Shown: in pieces, positions 1 through 10,254 of the stretch
Layout of the letters: every line of letters starts with the position of its first letter
Numbering within the stretch: the stretch's first letter is position 1
Source of the DNA: JBBRHQ01 sp963781345
Lineage (GTDB): Bacteria; Actinomycetota; Thermoleophilia; Solirubrobacterales; 70-9
Reading direction: 5' to 3'
Assembly (NCBI GenBank): GCA_963781345.1
Contig: CAWAFQ010000014.1
Span: forward strand, 434,001 to 498,000
DNA length: 64,000 nucleotides
Program-made: the position numbers and the translations under genes
Notes under the pieces: model-generated
The model's database searches: none
Seen by the model: the letters and a program-made list of their open reading frames with translations, nothing else
Told to the model about the DNA's origin: nothing

Positions 1-81
1 CAGGTCCCGCCGGAGGTGACGGTCCACACGTCGAGCCCGGCCGTGGACCTCCTATACGCGCTGTACTTCTACCTGGCCTGA
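1..81 (+). CDS. C-terminal end of an unidentified protein (partial)
   Basis: An open frame enters from the left edge and ends at TGA 79-81, giving 26 residues ending LLYALYFYLA. The frame is unbroken and the next gene starts 5 nt later, so this is probably the 3' end of a real gene in the same operon. The fragment is too short to assign a family. Confidence 0.45.
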   Translation, partial: QVPPEVTVHTSSPAVDLLYALYFYLA

Positions 82-86
82 CCACC

Positions 87-1255
87 TTGGCCGACGCTGG
101 CCTCGACCTCGACCGCGCCCGCGAGACCTTCGAGGCCTCGACCGATTTCACGATCGGCCTCGAGGAGGAGTTCGCGATCGTCGACCCGCAGACCCTCGAG
201 CTCCAGAACCGCTTCGAGGACCTCCGGGACGCCTGTCTTCGCGACGGGCTTCTCGCCGACGTCGGCCGCCGGGGAGCTGATCGCCTCGGAGATCGAGATC
301 CGCTCCGGCCGCTCGCAGACCTTCGCCGAGGCGCTCGACCGCCAGCGTCGAGCGCCGGGCCCGGCTGTTCCGCCTGAGCTCGGAGATGGGGCTCTGCCTG
401 GCGGCGATGGGGACCCATCCCTGGGCCGACTATCTCGAGCAGGTGATCATCGACACCCCCCACTACCAGCGCCTTCGTCGCGACCTCGGCTGGGTCGCTC
501 AGCGCAACAACACCTGGAGCATGCACGTGCACATGGGAATCCGCGGCGCCGACCGCGCGGTCGCCGTCTGCGACTGGCTGCGCGAGCTGCTGCCGCTGCT
601 GCTCGCGGCCTCGGCCAACTCGCCCTTCCTCGACCGCCGCGACACCGGCCTGCACTCGGTCCGGACCGAGATCTTCACCCGCACCTTTCCCCGCTGCGGG
701 ATCCCGGAGTGCTTCCGCACCTGGGAGGAGTACGCCGGCTTCATCTCGGCTCTCGAGCGCTTCGGCTCGGTCGTCGAGTCGACCCAGCTCTGGTGGAGCG
801 TGCGTCCGCATCACGCCTTCGGCACGGTCGAGGTGAGGATCTGCGACGCGCAGACGAGGGGGGACGAGTCGTTCGCGCTCGCGGGGCTGATCGCCGCCTG
901 CATCGCACAGACCGCGCTCGATTACGACGAGCACGGGTACGAGGGAGCGGGCGCGCCGCTGCGCGGGCGCGAGATCGAGGAGAACCTCTGGCGCGCGATC
1001 CGCTACGGGATGGACGCCGAGATGATCGACTTCCGCAGCGGTGAGGTGAAGCCGGCCCGGTCCGCGCTCGCAGAGCTGATCGCCTGGACGGCGCCGGCCA
1101 GGGAGCGGCTGGGAATCGCCGTCGACCTGCCCGCAGAAAACGGGGCGCAGCGGGCCAGGGCGGCGCTGGAGTCGGGCGCGGGCATCGAGGAGATCTATCG
1201 CGACGCGGTGGCGCAAACGGCGTCCACCTACACGGTAGGATCCGCGCTCAGATGA
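87..1255 (+). CDS. Carboxylate-amine ligase, GCS2/YbdK family (two frameshifts)
   Basis: Related to glutamate-cysteine ligase type 2; such enzymes join glutamate or a similar carboxylate to an amine using ATP. The N-terminus has the family motif TIGLEEEFAIVDP, and the C-terminal half carries WSMHVHMG, LHSVRTEIFTR and FGTVEVRICDAQT. The reading frame changes near 264 (an extra G in gtcggccgcc) and again near 340. Correcting both restores about 388 residues, the usual family length. The TTG at 87 is chosen because it immediately precedes the conserved N-terminus. The stop overlaps the next ATG (ATGA), suggesting coupling. True substrate unknown. The frameshifts look like single-base overcalls rather than decay, because the protein on both sides stays well conserved. 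Confidence 0.8.
1236..1241 (+). promoter_or_regulatory. -10-like box TAGGAT before the DUF4344 gene
   Basis: TAGGAT lies 10 nt before ATG 1252, inside the end of the upstream ligase gene. It fits the TAnnnT pattern seen before many genes in the window, at slightly longer spacing. Confidence 0.4.
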
Positions 1256-2060
1256 GGGCGGTCGCATCACGGGGGTCGGTTGGGGTCGTCCTGGCGGCGA
1301 GTGCATTGCTGCTGTCTGCCTGTGGTGGAGGGGACACCCGGACCGAGGTCTACAAGCCGCCGAAGGTTCCCGACAGCGGCGCCTTCGTCTTCCAGCTGCG
1401 CCACGCGAACACCGCGCAGGACACGCCCGCCTACCAGCTGCTCGCGCAGACCGGGGTGCTCGGCCGGATCGTCGCCGGGATGAACGACACCTTCAAGCTG
1501 CCACGCGACATCGGCGTCGTCGTCACCTCGACCGACGTCGGGCCCGCCTACATCCCCGAGGCCAACACCCTCGTCATCGGCTACCCGTTCATCCAGTCGA
1601 TCGCCAACACCTTTCTCCAGGCCTACCCGAACCTGACCGCGGGGCAGCTCGCCCAGAGGGTCGTCAACGTCGCCTCCTTCGTCCTCCTGCACGAGATGGG
1701 CCACGCACTCGTCAATCAGCTCGACATCCCGATAACCGCCCGCGAAGAGGACGCCGTCGACAACCTCGCGACGGTCATCAACGTTGAGGCGTTTCCCGCC
1801 GGCGGCAATGTCGTCTTCGATTTCGCCGACTTCTTCTCACTGCTTCAGGCCAACCCGACAGCGCTCAGCTTCTGGGACGAGCATTCCTTCGACCTGCAGC
1901 GAGCAAACGACGCCGTCTGCCACCTCTACGGGAGCGACCCGCAGGCCTACGCCAATCTCGCCGGGCTGATCCCCCAGGAGCGCCGGGTCCGCTGCCGCGA
2001 CGAGTGGAACCAGATCTCCTCCTCGTGGGAGGAACTGCTGAAGCCCTACACGCAAGGAGC
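1252..2060 (+). CDS. DUF4344-type putative metallopeptidase lipoprotein
   Basis: Predicted exported lipoprotein: hydrophobic signal with lipobox LSAC at residues 21-24, so acylated on Cys24. A zinc-protease-type HEMGH motif lies at residues 147-151 in FVLLHEMGHALV, followed by a conserved acidic EEDAVDNLA segment. This matches the DUF4344 putative metallopeptidases as I know them; substrate unknown. The start overlaps the ligase stop (ATGA). The 3' end is uncertain: recognisable sequence stops at about LLKPY (2050), after which the frame turns into low-complexity sequence. A stop codon has probably been lost to a frameshift, since an AAGGAG ribosome-binding site for the next gene appears at 2054-2059. 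Confidence 0.7.
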
Positions 2061-2116
2061 ACCGAGCCGCCCGAGCAGACCCCGGGGGTGCCGAGACACC
2101 CCCCACCGAGGAGGAG

Positions 2117-2503
2117 ATGCGGGCCGCGCTCGAGGAGCAGATGCGCAACGTCCGGGTCGAGGACCTGCTTCTGCAGAGCGTCGCCAGCATCGTCAACCTG
2201 ACCGCGCGGCGGATCGCCAAGCCCGACGAGCGCGACCTCGGCCAGGCCCAGATCGGGATCGAGTCGGTCGCGGCGCTCGTCGACTTGCTCCCGGAGGAGG
2301 CTGCCAAGCAGGTTCTCAACGCGCTCTCGGAGCTGCGGGTTCTCTATGCGCAGGCCGCCGGCGGGGGCGGGGAGGAGCCGCCCGAGGGCGGCTCCGAGGG
2401 GCCGCGGGAGGCGGCGAGGGCCCCCGGGCGGGGGTCCGGAGCGCTCCGCCCGCGCCCGGGCCGCGCCGGAGCCGCCGCCGCGGCTCTGGACCCCGGGTCC
2501 TGA
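2117..2503 (+). CDS. DUF1844 family protein
   Basis: A small acidic soluble protein with the core RVEDLLLQSVASIVNLTA and ALVDLLPEEAAKQVLNALSE, resembling DUF1844. Function unknown. ATG 2117 is the first start in this frame, but an AAGGAG at 2054-2059 and a plausible PPTEEE lead-in suggest the true start is near 2065, in a frame broken by an indel. The C-terminal Gly/Pro/Arg-rich tail (from about 2350) may also be partly out of frame. Confidence 0.55.
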   Translation: MRAALEEQMRNVRVEDLLLQSVASIVNLTARRIAKPDERDLGQAQIGIESVAALVDLLPEEAAKQVLNALSELRVLYAQAAGGGGEEPPEGGSEGPREAARAPGRGSGALRPRPGRAGAAAAALDPGS

Positions 2504-2603
2504 GACTCGTGGGCCGCAGGGCGCGGGACCCCACTCGCAGATAGACTCCCGCGCCGCCTGACCCCGGCCCTGACCCGGGGATTCCCCAAACTAGGAGCCA
2601 AAC

Positions 2604-4690
2604 TTGACCGATTTTCTGAGCCAGTACGGAGTCGTCATCGCGCTCGTCTGCGCTGGCGGCGGCAGTGGTCTACGGATTGCTGATCACCAGGCGGCTGCTG
2701 AAGCTGTCGCCCGGCAACGAACGGATGCAGGAGATCTCGCTGGCGGTCCAGGAGGGCGCGAGCGCCTATCTGCGGCGCCAGTACCAGATCATCGGCCTGG
2801 TGGCGATACCGCTGGCGATCCTGCTCTGGATCGTCCAGGGCGACGTCCTGCCGGCGATCGGCTTCGTGATCGGCGGCTGCCTCTCCGGCGCCACCGGATT
2901 CATCGGCATGAACCTCTCGGTCCGGGCCAACGCCCGCGTCGCCGAGGCGGCGCGCGGCGGCGTGCCGCCGGCGCTCGACGTCGCCTTCAAGGGCGGCTCG
3001 GTCACCGGCCTGCTCGTCGTCGGCCTCGCGCTGCTCGGGGTCGCCGGCTACTACGGCGTCCTGGTCCTGACCGGACCACAGCGACAAGGAGGCCGTTGAT
3101 GCCCTCATCGGCCTCGGCTTCGGCGGCTCGCTGATCTCGGTCTTCGCCCGACTCGGCGGCGGAATCTTCACCAAGGCCGCCGACGTCGGCGCCGACCTCG
3201 TCGGCAAGGTCGAGGCGGGAATCCCCGAGGACGACCCGCGCAACCCGGCCGTGATCGCCGACAACGTCGGCGACAACGTCGGCGACTGCGCCGGAATGGC
3301 GGCCGACCTCTTCGAGACCTACGCGGTGACCTCGGTCGCGGTGATGCTGCTCGGGGTGCTCACCTTCACCGGCGAGTTCTCCCGCGAGGTGGCGATCTTC
3401 CCGCTGGTGATCGGCGGCGTGGCGATCCTCGCCTCGATCATCGGCGCGCTATCGGTGCGGACCAAGACCGACCGGGTCGAGGGCGCCCTCTACCAGGGGC
3501 TGATCGTCTCCGGCCTGCTCTCGATCATCGCCTTCTACCCGATCACCGACTGGCTGATGAGCGACACGCTGCGGCTCGGCTTCGCCGACCCGCTCGCCAA
3601 CGCGGTCAGCGTCACCGATCTCTGGCTCTGCGCGGTCATCGGAGTCGCCGTCACGGCGCTTCTGTTCGTGATCACCGACTACTACACCTCGACCCGCTTC
3701 CGGCCGGTGAAGACGATCGCCAAGGCATCCGAGACCGGCCACGCGACCAACATCATCCAGGGGCTCGCCCAGGGCTTCCAGTCGACCGCCGCACCGGCGC
3801 TGGTGCTGGCGCTGGCGATCCTCGCCGCGAACGAGCTGGCGGGCATCTACGGGATCGGCGTCGCCGTCATGGCCCAGCTCTCGCTGACCGGGCTGATCGT
3901 CGCCCTCGACGCCTTCGGGCCGATCACCGACAACGCCGGGGGCATCGCCGAGATGGCCGACCTGCCGGAGGACGTTCGCAACGTCACCGACCCGCTCGAC
4001 GCGGTCGGAAACACGACCAAGGCCGTGACCAAGGGTTACGCGATCGGCTCGGCTGCGCTCGCGGCCCTGGTCCTGTTCGCCGCGTTCAAGGAGGAGCTCA
4101 GAGGCGAGGCGCCGGCCGGGTTCGACCTCAACGGCCTCTTCAACCTGTCCTCCCCCGACGTCCTGATCGGCCTGATCGTCGGCGGCATGATGGTCTATCT
4201 CTTCGTCGCGCTGGCGATCGAGGCTGTCGGCCGCGCCGGCGGCCAGGTGGTCGAGGAGGTGCGCAAGCAGTTCCGCGAGCACCCGGGGATCATGGAGGGG
4301 ACCGAGAAGCCCGAGTACGGAAAGACGGTCAGCATCGTCACCCTGGCGGCGCAGAAGGAGATGATCCTTCCCTCGCTGATCCCGATCGTCGTTCCGGTCG
4401 TCGTCGGTCTGCTCAGCGTCGACGCCCTCGGCGGACTGCTGATCGGCGTCATCGTCGTCGGCCTCTTCGCGGCGATCTCGATGACCGCCGGCGGCGGCGC
4501 CTGGGACAACGCCAAGAAGCTGATCGAGGACGGCGCCTACGGCGGCAAGGGCTCCGAGGCCCACGCAGCCTCGGTCACCGGCGACACGGTCGGCGACCCC
4601 TACAAGGACACGGCCGGGCCGGCGATCAACCCGATGATCAAGGTGGCGAACATCGTCGCGATCCTGATCATCCCGATCGTCCACTTCTAG
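2604..4690 (+). CDS. hppA: Membrane-bound proton-pumping pyrophosphatase (two frameshifts)
   Basis: Integral-membrane pyrophosphatase that couples PPi hydrolysis to ion pumping. Conserved motifs include KAADVGADLVGKVE, the paired DNVGDNVGDCAGMAADLFE, ITDNAGGIAEMA and the C-terminal GDTVGDPYKDTAGPAINP. The motif GNTTKA has Lys where potassium-dependent enzymes have Ala (established for the family), so this is predicted to be the K+-independent, proton-pumping type. TTG 2604 is chosen because AGGAG lies 7 nt upstream and the protein begins MTDFLSQYGVV. Frameshifts occur near 2654 and near 3075 (GVLVLTG, then HSDKEAVDALIG); correction gives about 695 residues, normal for the family. Confidence 0.9.
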
Positions 4691-4698
4691 GTTCGGAC

Positions 4699-4762
4699 GG
4701 GAGCGCGGCCGGGCGGGAGCGTGGCCGGGCGGGGGCGTGGCCGGGCGGGAGCGTGGCCGGGC
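4699..4762 (+). repeat. 16-bp tandem repeat, four units
   Basis: Four consecutive copies of about gggagcgtggccgggc start at 4699, 4715, 4731 and 4747, with one or two changes per copy. They lie just after hppA and run into a GC-rich palindrome. The repeat is non-coding and its role is unknown. Confidence 0.8.
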
Positions 4763-4777
4763 GGCAGCCGCCCGGCC
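4755..4777 (+). terminator. GC-rich palindrome after hppA, possible terminator
   Basis: The arms GGCCGGGCGGC (4755-4765) and GCCGCCCGGCC (4767-4777) are exact inverted repeats around a single A. This is a very stable hairpin without a T-run. Its position 65 nt after the hppA stop fits a transcription terminator. Confidence 0.5.
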
Positions 4778-4810
4778 GCCCGGTCCGCAGAGGCGGACGC
4801 CCCGGCGAGA

Positions 4811-4853
4811 GTGATATCCACCATCACTAGAGAGTGTCGATTGAAGTCTCGGC
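4811..4853 (+). repeat. Dispersed repeat element, copy 1 (ATTGAAGTCTCGGC type)
   Basis: CGATTGAAGTCTCGGC occupies 4838-4853 and is preceded by a small inverted repeat GTGAT/ATCAC (4811-4827). The same core occurs four times at 42618-42703 (opposite strand) and at 48380-48392. This copy keeps one arm plus the hairpin. It lies between hppA and the next gene. Confidence 0.6.
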
Positions 4854-4875
4854 GGCGGCGCTGGGGGCTCGGCGT

Positions 4876-4881
4876 TAGGGT
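4876..4881 (+). promoter_or_regulatory. -10 box TAGGGT, leaderless start
   Basis: TAGGGT is followed by 6 nt and then GTG 4888. This spacing places the transcription start at or next to the start codon. Confidence 0.55.
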
Positions 4882-4887
4882 TCGGGC

Positions 4888-6024
4888 GTGAGCGAGGCGT
4901 GGGAGCAGGCGGTCAACGTGGCAGATTTCGAGCGGATCGCCTCGGAGCGGCTCGATGCGGGGACGCTGGGGTACTTCGCGGGAGGGGCGGCGGATGAGGT
5001 CACGCTGCGCGACAACGTCGCCGGCTGGCGGCGCTGGCGGTTGCGGCCCCGGGTGCTGGTCGACGTCAGCGACGTGCGCACCGAGGTGGAGCTGCTCGGC
5101 GCGCCGCTGCTCGATGCCGGTCTGCGTCGCGCCGGTCGCCTTCCAGAGGCTGGTCGACCCTGACGGAGAGGTGGCGATGGCGCGGGCGGCGGCGGCGGCC
5201 GGGACCGTGATGTCGCTGTCGACGATTGCGACGGCGCGGCCGAGCGAGGTCGCCGCCGGCGCCCCGGGCGGGCGTCGCTTCTTCCAGCTCTACAGCTTTC
5301 GCGACGAGGCGGTGACGAGGGCGCTGATGGAGGAGGCGGTCGAGTCCGGCTTCGAGGCGATACTGCTGACCGTCGACGCCCCGGTGCCGAGCCTGCGCGA
5401 GCGCGATCTGAGGACCGGCTTCGCGATCCCGCCGGAGGTCAGGGTCCCGAGCCTCGAGGCCACGCTCGGCGGCGGCAAGCCGGTCACGGTCGCCGAGGTC
5501 TTCGCCCAGGTCAACCCGGCGCTCGACTGGCAGGACCTCTACGACCTGGCGTCGGAGTGCAGCGTCCCGGTGCTCGCCAAAGGGGGTCTTCACGGCCGAG
5601 GATGCTGCGCTCTCGATCGAGCACGGAGCCGCGGGCGTCGTCGTCTCCAACCACGGCGGCCGTCAGCTCGACTGCGTCGGGGCGAGTGCCGACGTGCTCG
5701 GCGAGGTCGTCGAGGCGGTGGAGGGGCGGGGGACGGTGATCGTCGACGGCGGAATCCGGCGCGGGACGGATGTCGCCGTCGCCCTGGCGCTGGGAGCCGA
5801 TGCCGTCCTCGTCGGCCGGCCGGCGCTCTGGGGCCTCGCCGCGGGCGGAGAGGCCGGGGCGCTGCGGGTGCTGGAGATGCTGCGCGAGGAGCTGCGGGTG
5901 ACGCTTGCGCTCTGCGGGTGCACCGTCGCCCGCGGACCTCACCCGCAGGCACGTCGAGAGGGGCCCGGCCGGCTCCGTATATTCGGTTCGGATGCAGACT
6001 CATCTGAACGCTGCCGATGGCTAG
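4888..6024 (+). CDS. FMN-dependent alpha-hydroxy-acid dehydrogenase/oxidase (three frameshifts)
   Basis: Belongs to the lactate dehydrogenase / glycolate oxidase / lactate 2-monooxygenase family, which oxidises 2-hydroxy acids with FMN. The N-terminal part has GTLGYFAGGAADEVTLRDN, followed by the barrel segment FFQLY and ILLTVDAPV. The active-site motif SNHGGRQLD (catalytic His and Arg) and VIVDGGIRRGTDV follow. Frame changes near 5115, 5582 (g-run in aaaggggg) and 5927 must be corrected to join these parts. GTG 4888 is supported by the TAGGGT box 6 nt upstream. The corrected frame ends at TAG 6022-6024, inside the next gene's start region. The exact substrate cannot be told from sequence. 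Confidence 0.8.
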
Positions 6025-7923
6025 GCGGATTCCGCAGGACGAGTCGCTGAGCCGCGTCCACGGCGTCGGCGCGCTCTTCGCCGCCGCCTACGGCAACGTC
6101 GGCTCCTCGATCTACTACGCGCTCGGCGTCACCGCGGCTTTCGCCCTCGGCCTCACGCCGATCGCCTTCGTCATCTCCGGACTGATCTTCATGTTCACCG
6201 CCGCGACCTACGCCGAGGCGACGGTGATGTATCCGGAGGCGGGTGGCTCCTCGAGCTTCGCCCGCCACGCCTTCAACGAGGTGGTCAGCTTCGTCGCCGC
6301 CTGGGGGCAGATGCTCAACTACGTCATCACGGTCGCGATCTCGGCCTTCTTCGTGCCCGCACTACCTGGCGGTCTTCTGGGCGCCGCTCGGGCGCGGGCC
6401 CGGCGACGTCATCGGCGGCGCCGTGCTGATCGTCATGCTCGCCGCACTCAACGTCAAGGGCACGCAGGAGTCGGCGAAGTTCAATCTGATTCTCGCCGTC
6501 GCCGACCTCGCGACCCAGGTCGTGCTGGTGGCTGATCGGCCTCTTCCTCGTCTTCAGCCCCCAGGTCCTCGTCGACAACGTCCAGCTCGGCGTCGCCCCG
6601 ACCTGGAGCGACTTCGCCCTCGGGATCGCGGTCGGGATGATCGCCTACACCGGGATCGAGACGATCTCGAACATGGCCGAGGAGGCGAAGGACGCCTCGA
6701 GGACGATCCCGCGCGGCGTCGGCCTCGTCGTCCTCGCGGTGCTCGGCCTCTACCTGCTGATCCCGATGATCGCGCTCTCGGCGCTGCCGGTGACCCAGAA
6801 CGCGGCCGGTGATTTCACCACCCAGCTCGGCACGACCTTCGCCGACGACCCGATCCTCGGGATCGTCGAGAACCTCGGCCTCGGGGCCGGGCTGACCGAC
6901 ATCCTCCGCGTCTATGTCGGCATCCTCGCCGCCGTGATCCTGATCATCGCCACCAACGCCGGCCTGATCGGGGTCTCGCGACTGACCTACTCGATGGGCC
7001 AGCACCGCCAGCTGCCGGAGGGCCTGCGGCAGGTGCACCCGACCTTCCGCACCCCCTACATCGCGATCATCGTCTTCTCGGGGATCGCGATCATCACCCT
7101 GCTACCGGGGCAGACCACCTTCCTGGCGACGATGTACTCGTTCGGGGCGATGCTCTCGTTCACGATTGCCCACGTCTCGGTGATCCGGCTGCGGCGAAGC
7201 AGGCGGACCGGGAGCGGCCGTGGACGCCGCCGCTGAACGTCCGGGCCTTCGGCTTCGAGGTTCCGCTTACCGCGGTGCTCGGGGGTCTCGGCACCTTTGC
7301 CGCCTGGATCGTCGTGATGGCGCTGAACCCGAAGACGCTGGTTGTCGGCTCGGCCTGGATGGTGCTGGGGATGACCCTCTACGTCCTCTACGCAAGCGCC
7401 AGAAGCTGCCGCTGACGAAGACGGTCAAGGTCAAGCTGAAGGCGGCTCTCGGGGTCGAGGACATCGAGTACCGAAGCGTCGTCGTCGCCTTCGAGGACGG
7501 GCAGCCGTTCTCCGAGGAGATGGTCGCGACCGCGGTCAAGCTGGCCTCGACCCGCCGTCGCGGGATCCACGTCCACTCGATGATCGAGGTCCCCAGCCAT
7601 CTGCCGCTGAACGCCGAGATGAAGCGCGAGGAGTCCGACGCTCAGAGCAAGATCGAGCAGGCGAAGCTGATCGGCGGCATGCGGGTAAGCGGCCACGTCG
7701 AGCGGGTCCGTCCCGGCCAGGCCGGCTACTCGATCTCGAAGGAGGCCGAGCTGATCAAGGCGGTTGCGGTGGTCGTCGGCCTGCGGCGCCGAAACGGCCG
7801 GCCGGTCTACGGCAAGACCCTGCAGACGGTGCTCGGCGAGCGCCCCTGCAGGGTGATCGTCGTCTCCGAGGGTGGCGGTCGAGCGCCAGCCGCAGCCTTC
7901 ACCACGTGCTGGTCGGGGGCTGA
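6017..7923 (+). CDS. APC-superfamily permease with C-terminal USP-like domain, copy 1 (several frameshifts)
   Basis: Polytopic amino-acid/cation permease of the APC fold: the N-terminus has AAYGNVGSSIYYALG, then many hydrophobic helices including GMIAYTGIETISNMAEEA and LIGVSRLTYSMGQ. After the last helices (MVLGMTLYVLY) comes a soluble domain of about 170 residues (IEYRSVVVAFEDG) resembling the universal-stress-protein fold. Frame changes near 6357 (ccc for cc), 6533, 7194 and 7393 are needed to join the pieces. The end is uncertain; a plausible C-terminus LHHVLVGG ends at TGA 7921-7923 in another frame. A second copy follows, then two RCK proteins. Substrate unknown: amino acid or K+ are both possible for this fold. 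Confidence 0.75.
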
Positions 7924-7940
7924 GGCTGCGCCCTCGCTTC

Positions 7941-7946
7941 TAGAAT
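7941..7946 (+). promoter_or_regulatory. -10 box TAGAAT, leaderless start
   Basis: TAGAAT is followed by 7 nt (cgcgacg) and ATG 7954. This is one of the clearest leaderless arrangements in the window. Confidence 0.6.
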
Positions 7947-7953
7947 CGCGACG

Positions 7954-8149
7954 ATGGCTTCGCCCGAGGGCATCTACCACGGCTCCGTGCGCGCCTTTTC
8001 GGTCGTGTTCATCGCGATCGGGGTGGTCGTCCTCGTGGTCACGCTGCGCGCCGGGGGTGGCCCGCTCTCGGTGGGCGTGCTGATGGGGGTCGCATTCGTC
8101 GTGCGTCGGCGGCGGCCGCCTCTGGGCTGCCTCACGGATGGGTCGTTGA
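7954..8149 (+). CDS. Small two-helix membrane protein (one frameshift)
   Basis: Begins MASPEGIYHGSVRAFSVV, then a hydrophobic segment FIAIGVVVLVVTL and a second one (VGVLMGVAFV). A one-base shift near 8100 changes the ending from an Arg-rich tail to VGGGRLWAASRMGR and a stop at 8147-8149, which looks like the natural end (about 65 residues). It sits between two APC-USP permeases, and the stop overlaps the next TTG start. Function unknown. Confidence 0.6.
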
Positions 8150-10244
8150 GCGAGCGCAGCCCCTCGGGGCCCCCGGGGACCGGCGAGGAACCCTCGGAGC
8201 CGGCGGCCCCGGCCGCCGACGAAAGCGCTCGCTCCGGGCCTGTTGCGCCGCGGACTTGGGGTTCCCTGGCTGTTCGCGACGATCTACTCCGCCGTCGGCT
8301 TCTCGATCTACTTCGCGCTTGGCGTCGTTGCCGATCGCGGCCTCGGCCTGACGCCGGTCATCTTCCTCGTCTCCGGCCTGCTCTTCGTGCTCACCACCCT
8401 CAGCTACGTCGAGGGCGGGGCGATGTTCCGCGAGCGCGGGGGGTCATCGACCTTCGCCCGTTACGCGTTCAACGAGCTGATCTCGTTCGTCGCCGGCTGG
8501 GCGATCCTGATCGACTACCTGATCGTGATCGCGCTCGCCGCGATCTCGGTGCCCCACTACCTGCAGCCGGTCTCCGCCGAGCTTCGGCGAGCCCAGGTGG
8601 GAGATCGCGGTCGCCGTGGTTGTGATCGGCGCCGCCTGCCTGCTCAATGTCCGCGACATCGGCGGGCGCACCCGCCGCCGGGCGCTCGCCGGGCTGGCGC
8701 TGGCCGACATCCTCCTGCAGCTCACGGTGATCGTCGTCGGCGTGCTCGCGGTCTGGCACCCCGATCGCCTCACCGCGCAGCTCGACCTCTTCGCAAGCCC
8801 GAGCTTCGTCGACATCGTCTACGCGGCGGTGCTGGCGATGCTCGCCTACGCTGGAATCGAGGCTGCCTCGGACTTTGCCCCCGAGATCGATTTCGACCCC
8901 CGTGAACTGAAGCGAGTCGTCTCGGTCGGAGCCGTGACCGTGCCGCTGATCTACGCCGGGATGGCGGTGATCGCGCTGATGGCGGTTCCGGTCGTCGCCG
9001 GACCCTCCGGTCCCGAGACCGCGCTCGGTTCGAGGTTCGTCGAGGACCCGGTCCTCGGCGTCGTCTCCGCCTATCGCCCGAGCTGGCTCGCCGACATCAT
9101 GAGATGGGTCGTCGGGCTGGTTGCCGCGACCGTCCTCTTCTCGGCCGCGACGACCTCGATGCTGGGGGTCTCACGCCACATCTACACGCTCGCGATCAAC
9201 CGCCAGATACCGAGCTGGCTCGGCAAGTTGAACCAGCGATACTCGACGCCCTCGGTCGCGATCGTCATCTCCGGCGTGATCGCCATCGGTCTCACGCTCC
9301 CGACCGACGTCAAGCTGCTTGCCGGCATCTACGCGTTCGGGGCCACCCTCGCCCTGACGATCGCCCATCTCTCGGTGATCCGGCTCCGCATCACCGATCC
9401 CGACCGGGAGCGCCCCTTCAGGGTGCCGCTGGGGATGCCGTGGCGGGGCCGGGAGCTGCCGCTGCCGGCAATGTTCGCGGCGCTGGTCAGCGGACTCGCC
9501 TTCCTCAGCGTCCTCCTCTACCACGACAGGGCACGCTGGGTCGGCGGTGCATGGATGCTGTTCGGGATCACCGCCTACGTCCTCTACAGGCGAGTGTTCG
9601 AGCGCACCAGCCTGACCCAGCGGGTCTCGGTCAGCCCCGAGGCGCTGACCAAGCAGGTCCCCGATGTCGAGTTCCGCAACATCCTGGTGCCGGTTTTCGG
9701 CACCGAGCTCGACGATGACATCGTCGGCACCGCCGGGAGGCTGGCTTCGGCCGAGTCCGGCGAGCCGGGGGATCTCGCTGCGCTTCCGCAAGAAGGGCAC
9801 GGAGCGCACCGGCGCCTCGCTGACGGTGCTGCACGTGACCAGGGTGCCGCTCAGCCTGCCCGAGGACGCGCCGCTTCGCGCCGAGGATGCCGAGGCCGAG
9901 CGGATCCTCGAGCGGGCCCGGGAGGTCGGCGACGGAGTACGAGAACGTCAGGGTGCAGAAGATGGACGTGCGCGGCCGCGAGGTCGGGCCGAAGATCGTC
10001 CAGGTGGCGCGAGGACCTCGGGGTCGAGGCGATCGTCATGGGAGGCGAGCCGCCGTCGAAGATCCGTGGCGGAGCGATCTTCGGGGGCATCGGCGCTGCC
10101 AGGCCGCCCGAGGTCGGAGCCGCCACCGAGTACGTCCTCAAGAGGGCTCCGTGCCGTGTCCTTCTGACCGCGCCGCCCGAGAGCTCCGCGGATGCTGCCG
10201 ATGATGCCGACGGCGGACCCGGCGAGAGCAAACCCGACCTCTAG
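8146..10244 (+). CDS. APC-superfamily permease with C-terminal USP-like domain, copy 2 (several frameshifts)
   Basis: Paralogue of the 6017 gene. The N-terminal TTG 8146 overlaps the previous stop (TTGA). The start is followed by a Pro/Ala/Ser-rich leader, then the membrane domain: IYSAVGFSIYFALGVVADRGLGL, FARYAFNELISFVAGW and MLAYAGIEAASDFAPE. The C-terminal soluble domain starts around FRNILVPVFGTELDDDIVG, contains GASLTVLHVTRVP, and ends with AIVMGGEPPSKIRGG and CRVLLTAPPE, a classic UspA layout with the ATP-binding-like glycine-rich loop. Frame changes near 8235, 8583, 9765, 9935 and 10012 are needed. It is followed 10 nt later by an RCK protein. Confidence 0.78.
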
Positions 10245-10247
10245 TAT
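10242..10247 (+). promoter_or_regulatory. -10 box TAGTAT, leaderless start
   Basis: TAGTAT is followed by 7 nt and GTG 10255. The TAG is also the stop codon of the upstream permease, so stop and promoter are merged. Confidence 0.55.
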
Positions 10248-10254
10248 CCGCGAG

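Noticed and set aside
3449..4684. Long minus-strand open frame opposite hppA
   Set aside because: It is a shadow of the GC-rich coding frame with no family features; the forward protein is clearly conserved. The same holds for the long minus-strand frames at 46843-48075 and 21321-22814.
264..10015. Programmed frameshifting in the first 10 kb
   Set aside because: Too many sites, in unrelated genes, without slippery sequences or conserved signals. Errors explain it better.
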